Positions 52,303 to 61,497 of a stretch of 64,000 nt of DNA are shown piece after piece; the first letter of the stretch is position 1, and every line of letters begins with the position of its first letter. The DNA lies in the NCBI GenBank assembly GCA_031553775.1, contig JAVBLA010000015.1, forward strand, positions 36,923 through 100,922, in the 5' to 3' direction. Below the pieces are notes generated by a model. That model did not search any database, was not told where the DNA came from, and was given only the letters and a program-made list of their open reading frames with translations. Source of the stretch: JAISFI01 sp031553775 (GTDB lineage Bacteria > Bacteroidota > Bacteroidia > Bacteroidales > Azobacteroidaceae). The position numbers were made by a program, and so were the translations under genes.

Positions 52303-53331
52303 ATGAAACGAATTGGTTATATAGTGGCACTTATTTGCGCCTGTTCGATGGTACAGGGAATTTCCGCACAGGCACCGACACGTCAGCGGCCGAGCCAGCA
52401 ACAACAGACCCCGCAATCAGCCGCTTTGCCCGAACTTTCGGTAAGGGCTAAATCCATGAATGAAGACCAGACGAAAAATACAGATAATGTTCCCTGGTTA
52501 AGGGAAATATACCGGATGGTCAACTTAAAGGAAGAAGCCAATGCCCCGTTATATTATCCGGTAGAACCTATCGGCGATCGGATGAACCTGTTTACTGCGA
52601 TCTTCAAGTTGTTATCAGATGACAAAATCGTGGCCTATGAGTATGAAGACGGGAAAGAAGTCTTTATCGATAAGAATAAAGTGAAATTCAAAGATATTCT
52701 GGATCGTTTCTATATATTATATAAGGAGCAAAAATCGGGTGCCAATACGAAATATGTGGTAGAAGATGTGGATATTCCCAGCGGGGAAGTGCTTTCCTAT
52801 CTTGTAAAAGAAGCCTGGTATTTCGATCCTTCCAACTCTACTTTTGATGTGAAATTACTGGCTATTTGTCCCTTGCTGGTTCGCGAAGGCGATTTCGGTG
52901 AAATGAACCGCCAGCCTTTGTTCTGGCTTCCATACGAAAATATCCGGCCGTATATCTCCCAGAAACCGATCATGACATCCAATATCAACAATGCCATGAC
53001 CTATACGATGGACGATTATTTCCGTAAGAGGATGTTCAAAGGTGAAATTATCAAGACCACCAATTTATTGAACTATACCTTAGCCCAACAATTCGGAGAT
53101 AATCCGGATACCTTGAAAATGGCACAGGACAGCATCGAAAAACAATTGAAATTATTCGAACAGAAATTGTGGATAGAACCCGATACGGCTAAGGTAGTAA
53201 GCAGTAAAGACAAGAAAAAGGATGATAATAAGTCATCTTCAAAAGGATCGACAAGAGAACCTAAACAACAGAAAATTAAATCGGAAAGTTCGTCTCCTTC
53301 TCCGTCCCGTAGCGTGAGGAGAACCCGCTAA
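52303..53331 (+). CDS. gldN: Type IX secretion protein GldN/PorN
   Basis: A 342-residue secreted periplasmic protein. A signal peptide (MKRIGYIVALICACSMVQGISA) and a Gln-rich linker (RQRPSQQQQTPQ) precede the GldN domain: VPWLREIYRMVNLKEEANAP, PLYYPVEPIGDRMNLFTAIF, and YTLAQQFGDNPDTLKMAQDS. The C-terminal tail is basic and Ser-rich (KSESSSPSPSRSVRRTR). GldN forms the ring with GldK. It completes porP-gldK-gldL-gldM-gldN. Confidence 0.93.
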   Translation: MKRIGYIVALICACSMVQGISAQAPTRQRPSQQQQTPQSAALPELSVRAKSMNEDQTKNTDNVPWLREIYRMVNLKEEANAPLYYPVEPIGDRMNLFTAIFKLLSDDKIVAYEYEDGKEVFIDKNKVKFKDILDRFYILYKEQKSGANTKYVVEDVDIPSGEVLSYLVKEAWYFDPSNSTFDVKLLAICPLLVREGDFGEMNRQPLFWLPYENIRPYISQKPIMTSNINNAMTYTMDDYFRKRMFKGEIIKTTNLLNYTLAQQFGDNPDTLKMAQDSIEKQLKLFEQKLWIEPDTAKVVSSKDKKKDDNKSSSKGSTREPKQQKIKSESSSPSPSRSVRRTR

Positions 53332-53333
53332 TC

Positions 53334-53888
53334 ATGAATGTTTATCTGGACTGTTTCCTTACTTTCGCTAAAATAGGAGCTTTTACCATTGGCGGAGGAT
53401 ATGCGATGATCCCTGTCGTTCAGAAGGAAGTAGTTGAGAAAAAAAAATGGATCGACGGAACGGAATTTGTCGACATGCTGGCCGTAGCGCAGGCCACCCC
53501 GGGTGCCTGGGCCGTCAATGTAGCTGTTTTTGTAGGATATAAGTTGAAAAAAAATAAAGGTAGTTTAGTGGCCGCTTTAGGCACTATACTACCTTCTTTT
53601 TTGATTATCCTGCTGATAGCTATATTTTTCTCCCGGTTTCAGGACAATATTTGGGTGGCTAAAATGTTCAATGCCATTCGTCCGGCTGTTGTCGCCTTGA
53701 TTGCCGTGCCTGTTTTTACTACGGCACGCCAGGTGAAAATCAATGTAAAGACCGCTATTATCCCTGTGGTAGCTGCGATATTGATTTGGCAATTCGGAGT
53801 TTCTCCTGTTTATATTGTATTGGCGGCCGGTTTTGCCGGTTGGATATACGGGTATTTTTTTGATCGAACAAAAACTTCCGGCTCATGA
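53334..53888 (+). CDS. Chromate transporter (CHR) family protein, short chain, first of pair
   Basis: A 184-residue membrane protein, half the length of full ChrA. FAKIGAFTIGGGYAMIPVVQ is the CHR motif (GGGYAMIP), followed by VEKKKWIDGTEFVDMLAVAQ and TPGAWAVNVAVFVGYK. There are five to six hydrophobic segments. Short CHR proteins work as pairs that form one transporter; chromate or another oxyanion is the assumed substrate. It starts two bases after the gldN stop, so it is probably in the T9SS transcript. It overlaps the second member by four bases. Confidence 0.88.
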   Translation: MNVYLDCFLTFAKIGAFTIGGGYAMIPVVQKEVVEKKKWIDGTEFVDMLAVAQATPGAWAVNVAVFVGYKLKKNKGSLVAALGTILPSFLIILLIAIFFSRFQDNIWVAKMFNAIRPAVVALIAVPVFTTARQVKINVKTAIIPVVAAILIWQFGVSPVYIVLAAGFAGWIYGYFFDRTKTSGS

Positions 53889-54409
53889 TCTACCTGCAAT
53901 TATTCATTTCTTTTTTTAAGATCGGACTATTCGGTTTTGGCGGAGGTTATGCGATGCTTTCTTTGATTCAACACGAAGTAGTAGAGAAACATGCCTGGCT
54001 TAGTTTGCAGGAATTTACAGATATTATTGCCGTTTCGCAGATGACACCCGGTCCGATTGCAATCAATAGCGCCACTTATATTGGTTATACAACTACCGGA
54101 AATATCTGGGGATCAGCTCTGGCAACACTTGCGGTTTGCCTTCCTTCCTTGATTATAGTCCTTCTTATTTGCCGGTTTATCGCTCAGTTCAGAAATAATA
54201 AGCATGTGGAGGGTGTTTTCAAGGCCCTTCGTCCGGCTACGGTAGGGTTGATTGCTGCGGCAGCTTTGCTTCTTGTAAACAAGGAGAATTTCATTGACTA
54301 TAAGAGTGTTGTTATTTTTGCAGTAGCCTTTGTCTTAGTGATGTTCCTGAAGGTGCATCCGATACTTATGATTTTGTTGGCAGCAGTCAGCGGTTTATTC
54401 TTATATTGA
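53885..54409 (+). CDS. Chromate transporter (CHR) family protein, short chain, second of pair
   Basis: A 174-residue membrane protein. FFKIGLFGFGGGYAMLSLIQ, VEKHAWLSLQEFTDIIAVSQ and MTPGPIAINSATYIGY match the CHR motifs of the partner, showing that the two are homologous halves. They overlap by four bases (ATGA) and would be translationally coupled. The pair is not a frameshifted single gene, because each half has its own start and full motif set. The functional relation to the T9SS genes is unknown. Confidence 0.88.
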   Translation: MIYLQLFISFFKIGLFGFGGGYAMLSLIQHEVVEKHAWLSLQEFTDIIAVSQMTPGPIAINSATYIGYTTTGNIWGSALATLAVCLPSLIIVLLICRFIAQFRNNKHVEGVFKALRPATVGLIAAAALLLVNKENFIDYKSVVIFAVAFVLVMFLKVHPILMILLAAVSGLFLY

Positions 54410-54471
54410 ATTTTTGGGCTGAATATTTCTCATTGTCATCTAATTTCAGATGCAATTTTGAAAAAAATCTT

Positions 54472-54479
54472 TATTTTTG
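54472..54479 (+). promoter_or_regulatory. -7 element before the second ECF sigma gene
   Basis: TATTTTTG matches TAnnTTTG, 53 bases before the GTG start at 54532. Confidence 0.5.
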
Positions 54480-54531
54480 CACTTCTAATTAAAATATTTC
54501 AATCTCCGGAAGAATTTATCCTATCAAATCA

Positions 54532-55122
54532 GTGTCTGAAACAGAAGGTCAAATATTAACTATTTTTGGAAAGGATTCCAGATCCTTTGAATCTTTTTTT
54601 CGGGAGTATTATCCTAAATTATTAGGTTATGCCGGTTTACTGGTCGACCGTTTAACTGCCGAAGATGTAGTACAGGACCTTTTTGCCTGGCTTTGGAACA
54701 ACAAGGAACAGTTGTCGATCACTACTTCTGTAAATGCTTACCTTCTGCGTTCCGTACATAACAGGTGTATGAATGTTATCCGTCAGGATAAGGTGAGAAA
54801 ATCGCATACATTCAGCGAATTAAGTAATCTGGATGGGTATGAAGAAATTTTTTTTAATCCGGAAGAGAATACAACGCTGGAAAAACTAATCTTTTCAGAG
54901 ACACAGGGGAGGATCAATAAAGCTATTCAATCTTTGCCGGACCAGTGCAGGAAAGTATTTATCCTTCGATATGAAAAAGGACTGAGAACGAAAGAAATTG
55001 CGGAAAAGCTCGGTATATCGCTCAGAACAGTTGAAAATCATATATACAAAGCAGTAAAAATACTCAAGAAAATCCTTTCTCCGGATATGTTTTTCTGGGT
55101 GTGGATAATTCTTAATTTATAA
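54532..55122 (+). CDS. ECF RNA polymerase sigma factor of the second SusC/D locus
   Basis: A 196-residue ECF sigma factor starting at a GTG (54532); the next in-frame ATG would remove region 2. Region 2 is ESFFREYYPKLLGYAGLLVD with TAEDVVQDLFAWLWNN, and region 4 is IQSLPDQCRKVFILRYEKGL with the helix-turn-helix TKEIAEKLGISLRTVENHIY. The gene is followed 82 bases later by a FecR anti-sigma gene and then SusC, the same module as at 34-40 kb but on the opposite strand. Confidence 0.93.
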   Translation: MSETEGQILTIFGKDSRSFESFFREYYPKLLGYAGLLVDRLTAEDVVQDLFAWLWNNKEQLSITTSVNAYLLRSVHNRCMNVIRQDKVRKSHTFSELSNLDGYEEIFFNPEENTTLEKLIFSETQGRINKAIQSLPDQCRKVFILRYEKGLRTKEIAEKLGISLRTVENHIYKAVKILKKILSPDMFFWVWIILNL

Positions 55123-55204
55123 TTAATGTTAATGATATGAGTGTTTTTTGTGTATAATACGTCTTTTATGCGTAATGCGAAAGTATAAAATGAGAAAATA
55201 AGAT

Positions 55205-56242
55205 ATGAAAGAATTTTCAGAGGATCTGATTTGGAGTTATTTGCAAAATACAACCAGCCGGGAAGAAAACGAATTGATCAACCAGTGGCTGGGCGAATCA
55301 GAAGAAAACAAACGATGGTTTTGCTCCTTAAAGGCTGTACATGCTGTTGAAGGTGAAACAGAACATGCCCGGAAGCATCTTCTGGACAAGGAATTTAAGT
55401 CTTTGCAAAAAAAAATAGAGGCATCCGGTTCCGATGTGGAAAAAGAAAAAAGCGTGCCGGTAAAACGTTTATATCTTTCCGGTTTCCGGAAGTATGCCGC
55501 GGTTCTTCTCCTGGCAATCCTTTCCGTAGCGGGTGTTTTTATTTATCAGTATAGCCGGGGAACTCAATCGGATTATCTGGTTGCTTCCGTATCGCATGAT
55601 GGTGACATCAAAGTTATATTTTTGCCTGATGGATCCACTGTTTGGCTGAACAATTCTTCTCAGTTGAGGTATCCTGAGAATTTTTCTCAGAAAACAAGAA
55701 ATGTATATCTGGAAGGAGAAGCATATTTTGATGTAAAAAAAGATGCGGAAAAACCTTTTATTGTAACTTCGTCGTCTCTGCAGGTTACCGTAAAGGGTAC
55801 AAAATTTGATTTCAGGTCTTCCGAAGAGGATTTATTTTCGTCGGTTGTTCTGGATGAAGGTTCTATAGAAATTCTTCAAATGAAGGAAAATATTTTAAAA
55901 GATCAGAGAAAAAGTGTAATATTGCTGCCGAATCAGTTATATGTTTTGAATAAAAAGACCGGAGAATTCAAAGTTGAAGAAGTAGAAAATGATTTTCACC
56001 AACAATGGATCACCGGTTCTTATAGTTTTACATCAACTCCTTTGGAGAAAGTGCTGGAACAATTGGAGAGAAGTCACGGAGTACATGTAGTAACACAAGA
56101 TTCGCCATTGAAGCAGACTCTTTTTACCGGAGGTTATAAACGATCGGACAGCATAGAAATGGTATTAAACTCTATCAGTTTGAGCTTAGGATTGGAGTAC
56201 CGGCAGGAAGGCGATACTGTCTATTTCAAGAACAGGCCATAA
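55205..56242 (+). CDS. FecR-family anti-sigma factor of the second SusC/D locus
   Basis: A 345-residue anti-sigma factor with a membrane helix near residues 97-116 (YAAVLLLAILSVAGVFIYQY). Periplasmic FecR motifs are KVIFLPDGSTVWLNNSSQLR, VYLEGEAYFDVKKDAEKPF and LQVTVKGTKFDFRS. The C-terminal DUF4974-like part is PLEKVLEQLERSHGVHV. It holds the ECF factor inactive until the STN domain of the downstream SusC signals. It is followed by SusC after 65 bases. Confidence 0.93.
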   Translation: MKEFSEDLIWSYLQNTTSREENELINQWLGESEENKRWFCSLKAVHAVEGETEHARKHLLDKEFKSLQKKIEASGSDVEKEKSVPVKRLYLSGFRKYAAVLLLAILSVAGVFIYQYSRGTQSDYLVASVSHDGDIKVIFLPDGSTVWLNNSSQLRYPENFSQKTRNVYLEGEAYFDVKKDAEKPFIVTSSSLQVTVKGTKFDFRSSEEDLFSSVVLDEGSIEILQMKENILKDQRKSVILLPNQLYVLNKKTGEFKVEEVENDFHQQWITGSYSFTSTPLEKVLEQLERSHGVHVVTQDSPLKQTLFTGGYKRSDSIEMVLNSISLSLGLEYRQEGDTVYFKNRP

Positions 56243-56307
56243 CCATTGTTAAACCTATCTGTCTTTGAGTTTCTGAAATCGAATTTTGGAAATATAATAA
56301 AGACCCG

Positions 56308-59300
56308 ATGAATCAATACCATAATCAAAAGAATTGTCATAGAAAAGGCTGTTCGTATTATTCCCATGTATTCTTTGGGCTAAGCATTTTATTCCTGTTT
56401 TTTCCACTTTATTCTTTTTCCCAGGTCAAAGAAACAATCCCGCCCATTACGATAGAAGCCAACACTATCACCGTAGGGCAGGTCTTCAATATTATCAGAC
56501 AGGAAGGGAATTGTACTTTCTGGTATAAAGACGAAGATATCGATTTATCCAGGACAGTATCGATTCATCTCCAAAATGCATCTCTTAAAGAAATATTAAA
56601 AGTGCTGTTTCCTCCGTCTGCTGCGATCGATTATCAGATTAACGGAGAACATATTATCCTTTTCAGAAAAAAAGAAATCAATCTGGCTTCGAGTTATCCT
56701 TATATCCTGCAGGGGAAAATTGAAGGAGCCGGAAAAGAAAGTCTTTCGGGAGCCATTATCTATATCAAGAAAACCGGTGAAACAACATCTACGGATGAAA
56801 ATGGATTTTTTAAACTTTCTATCCCGGATTCTACCACCTTGTTGAATGTGTCATACCTGGGATATGAGGCAATGGAGATTCCCGTCAAAAGGAGAAAAAA
56901 CCTTGCAATTGTCCTGACGGAAAAAAAAAGTATACTGGATGAAATTGTAGTCATCGGCTACGGAATGCAAAAAAAAGACCAGATAACGGGACTGGTTACA
57001 AAAGTCGGTGAGGATGAATTCAACCGGGCGATCCTGGGCAATCCTTTGCAGTATATCCAGGACCGGATTCCGGGTTTGTCCATTTCTACTCCGGGAGGCA
57101 GTGATCCCAATGTCCTTCCCTCTGCCCAGATAAGGGGCGTGTCTACCTTTATCGGATTAAACGAACCTCTGATTATCATCGACGGGATTCCGGCAACTAT
57201 TTCGACGCTGAGTACGATTTCTTCGGAAGATATAAGCTCTATTTCCGTGCTGAGGGATGGTTCTGCCGCTGCAATCTATGGTACAAGAGCCAATAACGGG
57301 GTGGTAATCGTATCGTTAAAAACACAAACCGAAAATCGTTTTTCAGCAGAATATTCTTTTTCCGGAATGAGGGAATATATGGTGAAAGAGCCGGATATTC
57401 TGACTGCCGGTGAATATCTCGAGTACAAGAAAAAAACAGGGAATGAAAACCTGATCGATTATGGGGGGCGGGATGATGTATATGAGGCTTTGCTGAAGAA
57501 GTCGAATTTCAGCTATGTACATAATCTGTCTGTTTCCGGATCGAGCAATGTGTTGAATTACAGGGCGTCTGTTAGTTACAGAAGTAATGATGGCATTGGG
57601 GTCGATACGCAACGGGAAACACTCAATACCCGTTTGTTTCTGAACCAGAAGGCATTTGATGGGAAACTGGATCTTTCTTTCAATTTGTTTAACTCCCAGG
57701 TGAATACCGAATATGCTAATTATTCGGCCTATTACCAGGCCATGAAGCGCAATCCTACCATGCCGATTTACCAGGCGGACGGATCTTTTTTCGAATTATA
57801 TAATAGTTTCGACGAAAGAAATCCGGTAGCACTGGAAATGCAGGAAAAATGGACGGGAGAGTTGAGCCACCTGCTATCCGGTTTCAGTATGGTTTATCAA
57901 CCCGTAGAACGTTTTAAAACATGGATTTCCCTGGCTTTGGAAAAAAATGATAACTACGATAATAAGTATCTTTCCCGCGATTCTTATCAGTCGATTATGC
58001 GAGGCACCAACGGGGAAGCGACCAAAACATACGATACGAAAAAAAACAGGACGCTTGAATGGACGAATGAATATGAACAAAAGATTTATAAACATTATTT
58101 CAAGTTACTGGCAGGTTACAGTTTCCAGGATTTTAATACGGAAGGATTCTATGCTGCCAATAAGGACTTTATTACGGATCTTTTCCAGACGAATAACCTG
58201 GGAGCCGGAAAATACCTGAGTCAGGGAAAAGCAGATATGAACAGCTATAAGTCTTCAAGCAGGCTGATTTCTTTTTTCGGCAGGTTGAATTACCATCTGG
58301 ACAGCCGTTTTCTGTTCAATGCCAGCATCCGGAGAGAAGGTTCCAGTAAATTTCAGGAAGGCCAGCAATGGGGATGGTTCCCTTCTGCCGGTTTCGGATG
58401 GGTGTTGTCTAAAGAGGAATTTATGCGTCCGCTTTCTTCCTGGATGAACTTTCTGAAAGTCAGGATAGGTTATGGAGTTACGGGAAGCCTTCCCATTGAA
58501 CCCTATATGTCGATCACTAAATATGGTACGAGCGGAGGCTATTGGGATGCAACGAGCCAGGAGTGGATACCGCTTAGCTATGGCTTGTTGAACAATTCCA
58601 CCCGTTTGAAATGGGAGAGGAACGAATCGGTGAATATAGGATTGGATTTTGGTTTATTGACAAACCGGATAACGGGTACTTTGGATGTGTACACCCGTAC
58701 GACTTCCGACCTGATTAGCATGTATAATGCCCAGGTGCCTTCGGAAATCCACAGTAAAGAAATTACTAATGTGGGTGTCTTGAGAAATAAGGGAGTAGAA
58801 GTAAGTCTCGATGGGGATATCATACGGACCCGAGATTTCAGCTATTCGGCCAACCTGGCATTTTCCTATGAGAAAAATAAAGTGGTTTCTTTATCTAACG
58901 ATACTTATAATTCTACCTTTGAAGACAGGCATCTGTTAAGCGAACCGGGAGACCTCGGATATGCCCAGCGCCTGCAGGAAGGACAACCGGTCGGGTCTTT
59001 TTACGGATATAAATGTGAAGGCATTTCGTCTGATGGAAAATGGATTTTGAAAGACCTGGATGGGATAGAGGGCCTTTCGGAAGATGATAAAACCTGGATC
59101 GGATGTGGGCTTCCGGCTTTTAAGTTTTCTTTGGTCAATTATTTCAGATGGAATAAATTCGATTTCAGTTTCATGTTGAAAGGTCGTTTTAAATACCAAA
59201 TATTAAATGAAGGAAGAATCTATTTCGGAACAAGTACCAATATCGATAAATCGGGATTGAATGTTTACCGGGATGCCCTGAAAACTCCTTTAACGGAAGA

Positions 59301-59565
59301 TCCGGTTTATTCCAGCTATTTCCTGGAAGACGGAGCCTATGTGAAAATCGATAATGTTACACTGGGATATACCTTGAAACTACCGGAAACAGCCTTTATT
59401 TCGGATATCCGGATATTTGGGAATGCCACGAATCTGTTTACTTTCAGCAAGTATAGCGGCTTTGATCCGGAAATCAATACAAACGGACTGGAGCCCGGAA
59501 TCGATTCCAGAAGCTCATATCCTTATACAAAAACGTTTACGATCGGTTTGAAAATTCGTTTTTAA
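56308..59565 (+). CDS. SusC/RagA-family TonB-dependent transporter with STN domain (second locus)
   Basis: A 1085-residue transporter. Signal-like helix (FFGLSILFLFFPLYSFSQ), STN domain (ITVGQVFNIIRQEGNCTFWY), carboxypeptidase-regulatory-like domain (LQGKIEGAGKESLSGAIIYI), plug (ISVLRDGSAAAIYGTRANNG) and a full barrel ending TFTIGLKIRF. The STN domain pairs with the FecR protein upstream. Its TAA at 59563-59565 lies only four bases from the stop of a SusD gene on the other strand, where a co-directional SusD start would normally be. No other enzyme genes follow on the plus strand, so its substrate is unknown. Confidence 0.95.
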   Translation: MNQYHNQKNCHRKGCSYYSHVFFGLSILFLFFPLYSFSQVKETIPPITIEANTITVGQVFNIIRQEGNCTFWYKDEDIDLSRTVSIHLQNASLKEILKVLFPPSAAIDYQINGEHIILFRKKEINLASSYPYILQGKIEGAGKESLSGAIIYIKKTGETTSTDENGFFKLSIPDSTTLLNVSYLGYEAMEIPVKRRKNLAIVLTEKKSILDEIVVIGYGMQKKDQITGLVTKVGEDEFNRAILGNPLQYIQDRIPGLSISTPGGSDPNVLPSAQIRGVSTFIGLNEPLIIIDGIPATISTLSTISSEDISSISVLRDGSAAAIYGTRANNGVVIVSLKTQTENRFSAEYSFSGMREYMVKEPDILTAGEYLEYKKKTGNENLIDYGGRDDVYEALLKKSNFSYVHNLSVSGSSNVLNYRASVSYRSNDGIGVDTQRETLNTRLFLNQKAFDGKLDLSFNLFNSQVNTEYANYSAYYQAMKRNPTMPIYQADGSFFELYNSFDERNPVALEMQEKWTGELSHLLSGFSMVYQPVERFKTWISLALEKNDNYDNKYLSRDSYQSIMRGTNGEATKTYDTKKNRTLEWTNEYEQKIYKHYFKLLAGYSFQDFNTEGFYAANKDFITDLFQTNNLGAGKYLSQGKADMNSYKSSSRLISFFGRLNYHLDSRFLFNASIRREGSSKFQEGQQWGWFPSAGFGWVLSKEEFMRPLSSWMNFLKVRIGYGVTGSLPIEPYMSITKYGTSGGYWDATSQEWIPLSYGLLNNSTRLKWERNESVNIGLDFGLLTNRITGTLDVYTRTTSDLISMYNAQVPSEIHSKEITNVGVLRNKGVEVSLDGDIIRTRDFSYSANLAFSYEKNKVVSLSNDTYNSTFEDRHLLSEPGDLGYAQRLQEGQPVGSFYGYKCEGISSDGKWILKDLDGIEGLSEDDKTWIGCGLPAFKFSLVNYFRWNKFDFSFMLKGRFKYQILNEGRIYFGTSTNIDKSGLNVYRDALKTPLTEDPVYSSYFLEDGAYVKIDNVTLGYTLKLPETAFISDIRIFGNATNLFTFSKYSGFDPEINTNGLEPGIDSRSSYPYTKTFTIGLKIRF

Positions 59566-59569
59566 TCAG

Positions 59570-61159
59570 TTATTTGTGGTTGGCCGCATTACCTTTCAGG
59601 TTGCTGTTATTATTCAGTCTGTTCTTAGGAATGGGAAACAGGTTGTCTGCCTCATTTTGCGTAGGAGTGTGGTCCCACCAGGTAGTATGAACAAATGCAT
59701 CGAATCTTATCAGGTCGGTTCTCCGGTGACCTTCATAACAAAGTTCCCGTCCCCTCTCCCTTAATAGTTCATCCATGGTAAGGTTCTCAACAGTATAGCA
59801 CATGCTGGCAAAATCTTCCTGCGAAAAAGCCCGCTGCCTGACATCATTTAGCAGGTTTACAGCTTCCTGTGTGGCTTTCCTGTTGTTCAGGCGCATGATA
59901 CATTCTGCTTTTGTGAGCAGGATATCCGCATACCGGAAAATTACCCAGTCGTTATCCATATCACCGGTAGCACGTTCGTAGCATTCGTACTTGATGGATC
60001 GGGCGCCGCTGTTTTCTTCTCCCAGGGTCATGCTTTTGATTTCATTGACTAAGATCAGGTATTTATCCCGGTATTCAACGGTACCACGCAGTGTATCGAT
60101 AATCCCGTTCCCGTTGTAATCCTTCTGTTCGAATTGCATGCCGATCAGATGTCCTTCCGTTTTCCTCTTGTCGTTATTGGCAAACGAATCGTAAAATGTA
60201 GGGGTACAGACAATTCCGTTCCAGGTTTGTCCTCTCCTCAGTCCCCATCCATTGTGCATGGAATAATGGAACCAGCAGGTAAACCAGCAGAATCCTTTAG
60301 CATTGATCTCATCGAAAGCCACGACCCATATATTTTCGGAGGAGAGTTTATCGTTATTCCTCAGGAATGGAGTGTTCCAGGCCGGATCTAACTGGAACTT
60401 CGATGAAGCAATGATCGTATCGCAAATATCTTTGGCTTTTTCGTATTTTGCTTCTCCGGAATATACTTCCGCATTCAGGTAAATCTTACAGAGCAGGGCA
60501 TAGGCGCCCCATTTGGAAACTCTTCCGTAGGAGGAAATAACATCTTCCGATAAGTCAGGGATGTTTTCCCGTATTTCCTTCTCGATCCATTGATATACGT
60601 CTTTCCGGGGCCGTGTAGATGGAGAGATCTCACCTACGGTTTCCGATATGGGTATATCTCCGAAAAGATCCATGAGCTGCCAATAACAATAGGCCCGGTA
60701 TATTTTCAATTCGGCCCTCATCTGCTTCCGTTCGATGGGAACCCTTAACGATTGAAAATCAATCTTTTCAATATCTGAAAGCAGTACATTAGCATAGCCG
60801 ATGCCTTTGTACCACAAGCCCCATATATTGTCTATCCGGATTTCGCTGGGGGTCCATCGGTGCCAATGCAGGCGTTGCCAGTCGCCATTATCGTATCCAT
60901 GAGGACCCTTTTGGGGCCACGCGCACAGGTCGGCGCTGAGTTCCTGGTAATTCCAGGGATCTGCTCCGATGGGAACTGTTGTGCAAAGATGATTCCAGGT
61001 GCACATGAATGCGGCCATTACTTCTTCGGAATTCTCGTAAAATTGGTTGGATGGAATGTCGCTATATATGTTTTCTTTCAGGTCTGTGCATGAAAATCCG
61101 CAGGATAATAGTACGGTTATCACAGTCAGATGCAAAAAATATTTTGACGGATATTTCAT
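59570..61159 (-). CDS. SusD/RagB-family lipoprotein in inverted orientation
   Basis: A 529-residue SusD homologue with signal MKYPSKYFLHLTVITVLLSC and a second Cys at SC that could be the lipobox. The N-terminal SNQFYENSEEVMAAFMCTWN, the KIYRAYCYWQLMDLFGDIPI block and the C-terminal LLRERGRELCYEGHRRTDLI and NLFPIPKNRL are typical. It would be the partner of the SusC at 56308 but is encoded on the opposite strand, tail to tail. It therefore cannot be co-transcribed with SusC and needs its own promoter. Upstream on the minus strand I see only TATCTTAG, an imperfect -7. The gene is intact, so the inversion is either recent or tolerated. Confidence 0.9.
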   Translation of the reverse strand: MKYPSKYFLHLTVITVLLSCGFSCTDLKENIYSDIPSNQFYENSEEVMAAFMCTWNHLCTTVPIGADPWNYQELSADLCAWPQKGPHGYDNGDWQRLHWHRWTPSEIRIDNIWGLWYKGIGYANVLLSDIEKIDFQSLRVPIERKQMRAELKIYRAYCYWQLMDLFGDIPISETVGEISPSTRPRKDVYQWIEKEIRENIPDLSEDVISSYGRVSKWGAYALLCKIYLNAEVYSGEAKYEKAKDICDTIIASSKFQLDPAWNTPFLRNNDKLSSENIWVVAFDEINAKGFCWFTCWFHYSMHNGWGLRRGQTWNGIVCTPTFYDSFANNDKRKTEGHLIGMQFEQKDYNGNGIIDTLRGTVEYRDKYLILVNEIKSMTLGEENSGARSIKYECYERATGDMDNDWVIFRYADILLTKAECIMRLNNRKATQEAVNLLNDVRQRAFSQEDFASMCYTVENLTMDELLRERGRELCYEGHRRTDLIRFDAFVHTTWWDHTPTQNEADNLFPIPKNRLNNNSNLKGNAANHK

Positions 61160-61497
61160 AGTATTCCTGAAATCACGCGACTAAGATAGGGAAAAACAAT
61201 GAAAAATAGGGTAGGATTGGTGAGAAATTATATTGACTATATCCTGTCGCACCAAATCTTCCTAACATCTCCTTTTCTAAGAATTTGTACTCATATTCTC
61301 TTAGAGCATTGCCTGTATTATTTTTTTTATAAATTATTTGAATTTGAATTCATCAACAGCTTTTAGTACCCCATTATTCTCATAATCTATTTATAGTGTT
61401 CTAATTTTTTCTTTTTTGATATTCCTATAATAATTTGTTTTTTCATTTTGCAGAGCTAGTTCTTATGTCTTAGCTTTGTGTCCGGAAAAAGTTATAA
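61160..61497. other. AT-rich stretch with minus-strand coding-like remnants
   Basis: Between the inverted SusD and the orphan toxin. On the minus strand, pieces read like decayed coding sequence: DYENNGVLKAVDEFKFK with a stop at 61334-61336, preceded in another frame by NYYRNIKKEKIRTL. A separate stretch, NTGNALREYEYKFLEKEMLG, ends in a stop near 61170. None has a start or matches a family I know. They resemble broken tips or immunity genes of the neighbouring Rhs region. No promoter is clear. Confidence 0.3.

Noticed and set aside
53334..54409. Chromate transporter pair as one frameshifted ChrA gene
   Set aside because: Each half has its own start, its own GGGYAM motif and a complete set of helices. 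The ATGA overlap is a normal coupling arrangement of short CHR pairs.
59566..61160. Invertible element with inverted repeats around SusD
   Set aside because: I compared both ends by eye and found no convincing inverted repeat. The inversion is reported, but a site-specific switch is not claimed.
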